The notes beneath the pieces were generated by a model that saw only the letters and a list, made by a program, of their open reading frames with translations, made no database searches and was not told the origin of the DNA. From assembly GCA_002868905.1 (NCBI GenBank), contig PKUA01000018.1, positions 1 through 64,000 on the forward strand: a stretch of DNA of 64,000 bases. Reading direction: 5' to 3'. Of this stretch, positions 8,135-14,987 are shown piece after piece (positions within the stretch are counted from its first letter, which is position 1; each line of letters starts with the position of its first letter). Position numbers and translations under genes: made by a program. The stretch comes from Desulfuromonas sp. (GTDB lineage Bacteria > Desulfobacterota > Desulfuromonadia > Desulfuromonadales > Geothermobacteraceae).

Positions 8135-10201
8135 ATGGAAACGCGCTTCATCAAAAGAAACACACTCCTGTTCATCGGTTGCTGGACATTGCTGCTGGCC
8201 CTCGCGACCGGTCTCTATCTCAGGAACGATTATCACCACACGATCGAAGGGGAGGCGATAAGAGCCAGGACCCTGCTCGAACGGGACCTGCTCTATCGGC
8301 ACTGGGGTACCTCCAAGGGGGGGATTTACGTCAGGGTCAACCAAAACAACCGCCCCAACCCTCACCTCGAGTTTCTGCCACAACGGGACCTCGTCCTTGC
8401 GGACGGCGAAACCCTCACCCTGGTCACTCCCTCCAGCCTCACCCAGCAGGCTTTCGAATTAAGCAACCACGCCGGTAAAACCCTCAGCAAGATCACCTCC
8501 CTGAGGGTGATGAACCCCGCCAACCGACCTGACCGTTGGGAACTGGCGGCGATCAGGCAATTCAAACAGGGCGTCACTGAGGTTTCCGGGGTCGATTCCA
8601 TTGACAACCGGTCCTACGTCAGAACCATGCGACCCTTTATCGCTGAAAAGAGATGCGTCGGGTGTCATGCCGACCAGGGGTATGACATCGGTGACATCCA
8701 GGGGGGGATGAGTGTCTCCATCCCGCTGGAACCCGTACTGAACGCCGCCCGGAAGAACAACCAACTGATTGTCGCTATGATCTTTTTCCTCTGGGCCAGC
8801 GGGATATTCGGCATCACCTGGCAATTCAACCGACTGAAACATCAGACCGAACTGGTGGTCGAACAGGAGATGTTGCGCGACCTGGCCGAGAACAGCCTGC
8901 ATTACATGAGCAACTTTGATCGACGTACCAATTTGCCGAACCGATTCCTGTTCGAGAACCGCTTCCAGGTCGTCCTGCGAGAAGCCGAAGAACATAATTA
9001 CCGGGCTGCCGTGGTCGCCCTGGAGACCAGGAACTTCCGCCGCATCAAGGGCACCAACGGCGAGTCGGGAGCGGACCTTTACCTGAAGGCGTGTGCCGAA
9101 CGTCTGGCTGAACGGCTGCATAGCGATGATATTATCGCCCGGCTGGATGAAAACCGCCTGGTTTTCAGCCTGCTGGAGGGAGAAGATCAACTCGGCATTA
9201 CCAAGGTGCTGCACGAAATCAACGATGCCCTCTCGATGCCGTTGGCACTTGGCCGGGACACCACCTATCCGGTCGCCTGCATGGGGGTCTCCCTCTACCC
9301 CGACGACAGCCGCGACTCCTCCGAGCTGCTCCATATGGCGGTGGCCGCTCTTGACCGTTCCCTGGCACGCGGGGGGAACGGTTTCGAGATGTACTCCCAG
9401 GCACTGCAGGCCGAAGCGCTGGAATATCTGGAGATCGAAACCGGTCTGCGCAAGGCGCTTGAGCAGGGAGAGTTATCTCTTCACTACCAGCCCCAGGTCG
9501 ACGCCCGTGATGGCAAGATTGTGGGTGCCGAGGCCCTCTTGCGCTGGGATTCGGCGAACGGCACGATTCCGCCAGACAAATTCATCCCGATAGCCGAAGA
9601 GTGCGGTCTGATCATGCCGATCGGCACCTGGGTCCTGCAAACCGCCTGCCGCCAGGCGGCCACCTGGAACCGGTTGACCGGCGGATGTTTCCCGGTCGGC
9701 GTCAACGTCTCTGCCAAGCAGTTCAGCGACCCGACCCTGGTGGACCAGATTGACGACATACTCAAGTCGACCGGCCTCCCTCCAGAGTGCCTGGAGATCG
9801 AAATCACCGAGGGGACCTTTATAGAGGATCCGCAAAAGACCATCGAGATCCTGACCGACCTGAAGGTCCGGGGCCTGCGCGTCGCCATCGACGATTTCGG
9901 GACCGGCTACTCGTCGCTCAATTACCTGAAAAGATTCCCCATCGACCGCCTCAAAATCGACCGGTCGTTCGTCCTTGACCTGGACAGCGACGAAGACGAC
10001 CGGGTGATCGTCTCCCTGATTATCGGCATCGCCCAGGAATTGGGGATGGATATCATTGCCGAAGGTGTGGAGAAAACCGCCCAGCGAGATGTCCTGCTCG
10101 GCATGAAATGTTCGACAATGCAAGGCTACCTGTACAGCAGGCCGCTTGCAACCGACGCCTTTACCAGTTACCTGCAGGGACATCCGACACGTCATGGTTG
10201 A
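8135..10201 (+). CDS. membrane c-di-GMP phosphodiesterase with heme-c type sensor, degenerate GGDEF and EAL domains
   Basis: The 688-residue protein has a membrane anchor at about 10-28, an extracytoplasmic Tll0287-like (DUF3365) sensor with a heme-c attachment motif CVGCH at 174-178, and a second membrane segment at about 208-230. A GGDEF domain (about 265-420) follows whose signature is replaced by LDENR, so cyclase activity is unlikely. The EAL domain has intact E466-A-L-L-R-W and DDFGTGYSSLNYLK, so it should hydrolyse cyclic di-GMP. The layout suggests redox or ligand sensing through periplasmic heme. The start at 8135 has no strong ribosome binding site. Confidence 0.88.
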   Translation: METRFIKRNTLLFIGCWTLLLALATGLYLRNDYHHTIEGEAIRARTLLERDLLYRHWGTSKGGIYVRVNQNNRPNPHLEFLPQRDLVLADGETLTLVTPSSLTQQAFELSNHAGKTLSKITSLRVMNPANRPDRWELAAIRQFKQGVTEVSGVDSIDNRSYVRTMRPFIAEKRCVGCHADQGYDIGDIQGGMSVSIPLEPVLNAARKNNQLIVAMIFFLWASGIFGITWQFNRLKHQTELVVEQEMLRDLAENSLHYMSNFDRRTNLPNRFLFENRFQVVLREAEEHNYRAAVVALETRNFRRIKGTNGESGADLYLKACAERLAERLHSDDIIARLDENRLVFSLLEGEDQLGITKVLHEINDALSMPLALGRDTTYPVACMGVSLYPDDSRDSSELLHMAVAALDRSLARGGNGFEMYSQALQAEALEYLEIETGLRKALEQGELSLHYQPQVDARDGKIVGAEALLRWDSANGTIPPDKFIPIAEECGLIMPIGTWVLQTACRQAATWNRLTGGCFPVGVNVSAKQFSDPTLVDQIDDILKSTGLPPECLEIEITEGTFIEDPQKTIEILTDLKVRGLRVAIDDFGTGYSSLNYLKRFPIDRLKIDRSFVLDLDSDEDDRVIVSLIIGIAQELGMDIIAEGVEKTAQRDVLLGMKCSTMQGYLYSRPLATDAFTSYLQGHPTRHG

Positions 10202-10214
10202 GGTAGTCTTACGT

Positions 10215-10243
10215 TTGACATGCCTTAGGGCATGAGGTAGAAC
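10215..10243 (+). promoter_or_regulatory. promoter with internal palindrome before the thioesterase leader
   Basis: TTGACA (10215-10220) and TAGAAC (10238-10243) are 17 nt apart. The spacer contains CATGCC-TTAG-GGCATG (10219-10234), a perfect 6-bp inverted repeat that could be an operator. Transcription would start near 10250. Confidence 0.6.
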
Positions 10244-10288
10244 CGGAACGCTGCCATCACATATGGATACAGTATCAACGTTCACCGG

Positions 10289-10360
10289 GGAGCCAACGGC
10301 AGCTGGCTCCGGATCGGAATTTCAGGGGGAACCTCCCATGCGGAGGAGCCCCTTCTTTTG
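10289..10360 (+). terminator. attenuator-like leader: switch hairpin plus terminator before the thioesterase
   Basis: A 7-bp hairpin (10289-10295 with 10304-10310) is followed by a GC-rich terminator: 10324-10328 with 10349-10353 and 10332-10336 with 10342-10346, then TTCTTTT. The 3' strand of the first hairpin, GGCTCC (10305-10310), is also exactly complementary to GGAGCC (10345-10350) in the terminator, so the two folds compete. The terminator ends only about 10 nt before the coding start. Confidence 0.6.
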
Positions 10361-10369
10361 GAGAACACT

Positions 10370-10846
10370 GTGACAGACATTGACCTTCAGGGTGAAGCCG
10401 AATGGGAAGCGTTTGATGCCCCGGCCCTCGTCGGGGAGACCTTGCGTTTCGTTTCGGGCGACCAGACCGGCAATCGCTTCCGGATGCGTTATTACAGGAA
10501 CCTGGACCGGGACCTCGTGGCGCGGGTCTGGTTCGGCCCGGTCACCGAAGGCCCTCCGGGACACGCGCATGGCGGCAGCATGGCCGCCGTCCTCGACGAG
10601 GTTCTCGGCCTTGCCGCCTGGGCGGCCGGTTATCCGATCGTCGTCGGCAACCTGAATGTAAGCTTCAAGCAGCTCTTGCCGATTCAAACCGTGGTCCAGG
10701 TCAACACCCGAATCGAGTCGGCCAAGGGACGTAAGGTCCTGGTTCATGGCGAAATCCACAGCCTCGACGGGACGGTTTTCGCCGCAGGGGAGTGCCTTTG
10801 CATCACGATCAACAAGGAGAAAATTTCCGGCGGTGCAGAGAGCTGA
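10370..10846 (+). CDS. PaaI-family hotdog-fold thioesterase
   Basis: A 158-residue single hotdog domain, probably hydrolysing an acyl-CoA thioester in the cytoplasm. The PaaI-type motif GHAHGGSMAAVLDEV lies near 65, followed by NLNVSFKQLLPI. Start is GTG 10370, with TTGGAGA 5 nt upstream; an alternative TTG at 10358 has GGAGGAG upstream but would place the start inside the terminator. It stands alone on its transcript, between the EAL protein and the second serA. The substrate is not evident; the methylmalonyl-CoA genes further on make a short-chain acyl-CoA possible. Confidence 0.85.
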   Translation: MTDIDLQGEAEWEAFDAPALVGETLRFVSGDQTGNRFRMRYYRNLDRDLVARVWFGPVTEGPPGHAHGGSMAAVLDEVLGLAAWAAGYPIVVGNLNVSFKQLLPIQTVVQVNTRIESAKGRKVLVHGEIHSLDGTVFAAGECLCITINKEKISGGAES

Positions 10847-10957
10847 AGAATCCCTGCTGAGAAGGAACTTCATTTTTCGACAGTCGCCGATTGAAGCCCG
10901 GCTGACAATGGCTCGGCGGGAAAATTTTTCAACGGACCGAGTATACGTCCTGTGGCA

Positions 10958-11008
10958 TTGACAGCACTCCGGGATAGGCCTAAAATTCGGCCTTTCCGGA
11001 GTGCTGTC
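10958..11008 (+). promoter_or_regulatory. strong promoter embedded in a 13-bp palindrome, upstream of long serA
   Basis: TTGACA (10958-10963), 17 nt, TAAAAT (10981-10986): a near-consensus promoter with a predicted start near 10993. A perfect 13-bp inverted repeat, 10960-10972 against 10996-11008, is centred on the -10 box, with a further GGCC pair inside. Because transcripts from this promoter contain only the right arm, the repeat fits a DNA operator better than an RNA hairpin. Confidence 0.7.
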
Positions 11009-11048
11009 GGTATTGACTAAAGCTTAAACAATTGGGGAAACATAAGGA

Positions 11049-12641
11049 ATGAAAGTTATTGTCACGGATGAAGTTTCCGAGAGCGGCCTGCAACTGCTGA
11101 AGGACGACCCGCGCGTCGAAATCGATGTACGCCTGAAATTGCCGGTGGAACAGTTGCACCAGGTCATTGGCGATTATGATGCGATTATCACCAGGAGCGG
11201 CACCCAGGTCGATTTACCACTCTTGCAGCAGGCACACAACCTGAAGATCGTCGCCCGCGCCGGTGTCGGCATCGACAACGTCGATGTGGACGCGGCAAGC
11301 CAGCGCGGGATTATCGTGGTGAATGCGCCGTTCGGCAACACCAATTCGGCGGCCGAACACTCACTGGCCCTTTTGCTCTCGCTCTGCCGCAATGTTCCCG
11401 TCGCCAACGCCAGTCTCAAAAGCGGCGCATGGGAACGGGCGCCGTTTACCGGTCACGAACTGAAACAGAAGACCCTCGGGGTCATCGGTCTCGGCAAGGT
11501 CGGCGGCCGGGTCGCCCTGCGGGCCAAGGCGTTCGAGATGAACGTCATTACCTACGATCCCTACATCTCGGAAAAACGAGCCGAGGATTTCGGGGTGAAG
11601 TTGGTCGACCTCGATGATCTGCTCCGGCTTTCGGATGTCATCACTGTTCACACCCCCCTCAACCAGGAGACCCGTGGCATGCTCGGCAACGAGCAATTCG
11701 AGAGGATGAAGCAGGGAGTCATTATCGTCAACTGCGCCCGCGGCGGGATTTTCGACGAGGCGGCGACCCTGACCGCCCTTGAGAACGGCAAGGTCACCGG
11801 AGCCGCGTTCGATGTCTGGAGCGAGGAACCGCCACAGTCGGATGTGGTCAGACGGCTGATTGAACACCCCAAAATGGTGGTCACGCCCCATCTCGGCGCC
11901 AATACGTTCGAGGCGCAGAAGAATGTGGCGGTCGATGTCTGCCGGGAAATCCTCAACTACATTGACAGCCGCCCGCTGAGCAACGCGGTTAACATCCCGC
12001 GGTTCGATCCCGACCTGATGGAGCATATGAAACCTTTCATGCTGCTCTCCTCCACCCTCGGTGATTTCATCTCCCAGCTTGCGCCACCCAACCCGAAAAA
12101 GATGACCTTCACCTACAGCGGAAAACTGGCACGCTTCGATTGCACCCCCCTCACCGTCTGCGGCCTTGCCTCCCTGTTGAACCACTGCAGCGATCAGGAA
12201 GTCAATCTGGTCAACGCCAGCCTGGTCGCGCGCGAGATGGGGATTGACGTCGAGGCGGTCCGCACCACCGAAACCGAATCGTATTCCAACCTGATCACCT
12301 TGTCGTTGGAGACGCCGACCGGACGACGAACGATCGCGGGGACCCTGTTCGAAGGGAAGCCGAAGATCGTCAAGATGCGGAATTTCGATACTGATTTCTG
12401 CCCGGAGGCGCATATGCTGGTGCTCAGCTATCAAGATCGGCCCGGCCTGATCGGCAAAATCGGCACCATCCTCGGTGACGCAGGAGTCAACATCGGCAAC
12501 ATGAACCTCGGTCGACGGGAAAAAGGAGGTGAGGCACTGGTGGTCTTCTCCACCGACTCCCCGGTCGATGAGACGACCCAGCAGAAGATTGCCGCCGACA
12601 TCGAGGCCGATTTCGTAAAAACGGTTCATATTGCCAAGTAG
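11049..12641 (+). CDS. serA: D-3-phosphoglycerate dehydrogenase, long form
   Basis: The 530-residue protein matches the long-form phosphoglycerate dehydrogenase: catalytic domain with ARAGVGIDNVDVDAA near 75, NAD-binding GVIGLGKVGGRVA near 145, catalytic VTPHLGANTFEAQ near 280, then an allosteric-substrate-binding-type domain (about 320-450) and a C-terminal ACT domain (about 455-530) with DRPGLIGKIGTILG. It is expected to catalyse the same first serine step as the short SerA at 5717. It has its own promoter and terminator, so it is a single-gene unit. Start ATG 11049 follows GGGGAAA and AAGGA. Confidence 0.92.
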   Translation: MKVIVTDEVSESGLQLLKDDPRVEIDVRLKLPVEQLHQVIGDYDAIITRSGTQVDLPLLQQAHNLKIVARAGVGIDNVDVDAASQRGIIVVNAPFGNTNSAAEHSLALLLSLCRNVPVANASLKSGAWERAPFTGHELKQKTLGVIGLGKVGGRVALRAKAFEMNVITYDPYISEKRAEDFGVKLVDLDDLLRLSDVITVHTPLNQETRGMLGNEQFERMKQGVIIVNCARGGIFDEAATLTALENGKVTGAAFDVWSEEPPQSDVVRRLIEHPKMVVTPHLGANTFEAQKNVAVDVCREILNYIDSRPLSNAVNIPRFDPDLMEHMKPFMLLSSTLGDFISQLAPPNPKKMTFTYSGKLARFDCTPLTVCGLASLLNHCSDQEVNLVNASLVAREMGIDVEAVRTTETESYSNLITLSLETPTGRRTIAGTLFEGKPKIVKMRNFDTDFCPEAHMLVLSYQDRPGLIGKIGTILGDAGVNIGNMNLGRREKGGEALVVFSTDSPVDETTQQKIAADIEADFVKTVHIAK

Positions 12642-12666
12642 CAAAACCGCCATCACCTGATCTAAT

Positions 12667-12696
12667 GCGCCCCGCATCTGCGGGGCGCTTTCCTTT
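12667..12696 (+). terminator. intrinsic terminator after long serA
   Basis: GCGCCCCGC (12667-12675), loop ATCT, GCGGGGCGC (12680-12688), then TTTCCTTT. A perfect 9-bp GC stem 25 nt after the stop codon. Confidence 0.9.
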
Positions 12697-13246
12697 AACC
12701 CCCTGATATTGTTTCCTTTCAACCGCAAAACAACATTTTGAATGCCCCCCTGAAAATGCAGTCTCAACAGAATTGAACCGATTGGAACAGAATTTTGTTC
12801 CCATCCCTTCCTCTCATGAGATGATCTGACCAAAGCCATCTCCTAGCGCATAGTCGCGCCTGACACCCGTCCGTTTCAGCCTGTCGACGCTTGCTTGATA
12901 AATTGTCTGGAAAAACAATGGCTTGACCAATTGTCGCTTCAATGACGCCTGTAGAGCCCCTTTTCATCACCGTCATCGGACAGGTTCCCCCGCAACGGGA
13001 TTCCTCAAGCCTCTTTCCCGAGAAAAACAGTTGTTCGCAGCGGCCCGGAATTTTAACCAAAATAAAATTTTGCTTGACAATTTCTCCCATATCTTGTTTT
13101 TTAACGGGATTCAAAGAAAACAATGTTCTAAGTTCGTTTCAGCATAATTGTGGTTTTTGGGCGTTTTCTAGAACAGACGATCCGGCAGGCAGATTTGCGC
13201 GCCTATCCGGGTACGTCCATCACAGAACGTAAGAGGGATTAACGCA
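12690..13246 (+). promoter_or_regulatory. 557-bp non-coding upstream region of the carboxylase operon
   Basis: No credible gene is seen. The region is AT-richer than its neighbours and carries two clear palindromes: GGAACA-N6-TGTTCC (12784-12801) and CAAAAT-AAA-ATTTTG (13058-13072). The second directly abuts TTGACA (13074-13079), a likely -35 box, though no good -10 is seen at the usual distance (T-rich 13097-13105). A looser ATTGT/ACAAT pair lies around 12901-12918. These look like operator sites for control of the carboxylase genes. Confidence 0.45.
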
Positions 13247-14971
13247 ATGGCAAAGAAATCGATCGTTCCTTCCCTGAAGAATCCGTTGGCACCACCGGAA
13301 AAGGTGGAGTTCACCATTCCCGGCGAAATCCCGGGACAGAAAGGCCCCTACGAAGAGGTCATGAAGGAGGGGTACGAGCTGACCCAGCGTCCGATCAAGT
13401 CGGTCGCCGTCGGTCAGATCGAGAAGCAGCATTTCAAGAAACGGATGACCGTCTGGGAGCGGATCAAGGTCCTGACTGACCAGGAGCCGAACATCCTCTA
13501 CCAGAACTGGGGGAAAAACCTGGACGGCGCCTCGCTGGTGACCGGCATCCTCAACATCAATGGACGTGACGTCGGCGTCTACGGCCATGACTTTACCGTA
13601 CGCGCCGGTTCCATCGACGCCACCAACGGCAACAAGCTCGCCCGCCTGTTCTACATGTGTGCCGAGAAGGGGATCCCGCTGATCGGCATGAACGACAGCG
13701 CCGGCGCCTTCGTCCCGGCCGGCGTTGGCGGTCTCGACGGCTACGCCGAGGCATTCACCGCCCTGCGCAGGATCAGCGGCGTTATCCCGACCATCATGTG
13801 CATGTTCGGCTTCAACGCAGGTGGTGGCTCCTACCTGCCGCGCCAGGGCTCTTTCGTCATCCAGCCGGAAGACACCTTCTTCGGTCTGACCGGACCCGGG
13901 GTCGTCAAGTCGGTCCTCGGCGAGGATATCACCCCGGAAGAGCTCGGCGGACCGAAAGTCCACGGAGCTTCGGGCGTGGCCGACCTGACCGTGGCTGACG
14001 AGGTGGCAGCGCTTCGTACTGCAAAACGGCTCCTCTCCTACATCCCGGACAACAACGGCATCATGGCTCCGTTCCAGGAGACCAGCGACCCCCTCGACCG
14101 GAAAACCTGGGAGATCAACACCCTGCTGAAGAAAGCATTCAACTCGCCGACCGGCTTCAACACCCCCTTCGATGTCTCCATCGTCATCCAGCAGATCTGT
14201 GATCACGGCGATTACTTCGAAGTGCAGCCGGATCGTGCCCGCGAGGCGATCACCGCCTTCGGCCGTCTCGGCGGCAACGTGGTCGGCTTCGTCGCCAACA
14301 ATTCGGCGGTCGCCTCAGGCCAGATCGACTGCGACTCGGCGCTGAAGATCGCCCGCTTCGTCCGTTTCTGCAATATCTACAACATTCCGCTGATTTTCAT
14401 GGAAGATACCACGGGCTTCCTCCCGGGGCGCGAGCAGGAAGCGCGCGGCATCGTTCAGGCCGGCCGCTCCATGCTCGACTCCATCGTCGACGTCCGCACC
14501 CCGCGAATCCTGCTGATCCTGCGCAACGCCTTCGGCGGCGCCTACGCCTCCTACAACAACTACCCGACCGGGGCCGACCTGGTCCTCGCCCTGCCGACCA
14601 CCCGCCTGGCGGTCATGGGCCCGGCCGGCAAGGAGTTCGTTTACAAGAACGAACTGCGCAAGCTGCGTGGCTCCATCCCCGAGATGGTCAAGAAGGGGAC
14701 TCAGGAGCGGATCACGGCCGGCATGGACGGCGCGGAAGCGAAAGCCGATGCTGAGAAGGAGGCCGCCGACTGGCTCAAATTGCAGGAGGCTGAACTCAAC
14801 CTCCGCTACGAGAAAGAGTTGATGAACCCGAAAGAGGGTCTCGCCCTCGGCTCGATCTCCTCCATCGTCATGCCGACCGACCTGCGCAAAGTGCTCGGGG
14901 AAAACCTGAACTTCCTGCTGCGGCACTACGAGGCATCCCCCTGGCAGGGTGTGCAGCGCGAGTTCCATTAA
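13247..14971 (+). CDS. acyl-CoA carboxylase, carboxyltransferase subunit
   Basis: Transfers the carboxyl group between carboxybiotin and an acyl-CoA, probably propionyl-CoA/methylmalonyl-CoA given the mutase and epimerase nearby. The 574-residue protein has two crotonase-like halves: the N-half with [17 protein letters not shown] near 147 and [17 protein letters not shown] near 185, the C-half with [15 protein letters not shown] near 385 and [13 protein letters not shown] near 430. It carries about 80 extra N-terminal residues compared with the core. The biotin carboxylase partner starts 16 nt downstream. Acetyl-CoA or glutaconyl-CoA specificity cannot be excluded from sequence alone. Confidence 0.85.
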   Translation: MAKKSIVPSLKNPLAPPEKVEFTIPGEIPGQKGPYEEVMKEGYELTQRPIKSVAVGQIEKQHFKKRMTVWERIKVLTDQEPNILYQNWGKNLDGASLVTGILNINGRDVGVYGHDFTVRAGSIDATNGNKLARLFYMCAEKGIPLIGMNDSAGAFVPAGVGGLDGYAEAFTALRRISGVIPTIMCMFGFNAGGGSYLPRQGSFVIQPEDTFFGLTGPGVVKSVLGEDITPEELGGPKVHGASGVADLTVADEVAALRTAKRLLSYIPDNNGIMAPFQETSDPLDRKTWEINTLLKKAFNSPTGFNTPFDVSIVIQQICDHGDYFEVQPDRAREAITAFGRLGGNVVGFVANNSAVASGQIDCDSALKIARFVRFCNIYNIPLIFMEDTTGFLPGREQEARGIVQAGRSMLDSIVDVRTPRILLILRNAFGGAYASYNNYPTGADLVLALPTTRLAVMGPAGKEFVYKNELRKLRGSIPEMVKKGTQERITAGMDGAEAKADAEKEAADWLKLQEAELNLRYEKELMNPKEGLALGSISSIVMPTDLRKVLGENLNFLLRHYEASPWQGVQREFH

Positions 14972-14987
14972 TAGGTGGTGACGAGCG

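Noticed and set aside
10890-10935. Intrinsic terminator directly after the thioesterase
   Set aside because: Pairing around AGCCCGGCT/GGCTCGGCGGG is imperfect and the T-run is displaced by AAAA; not convincing enough to list.
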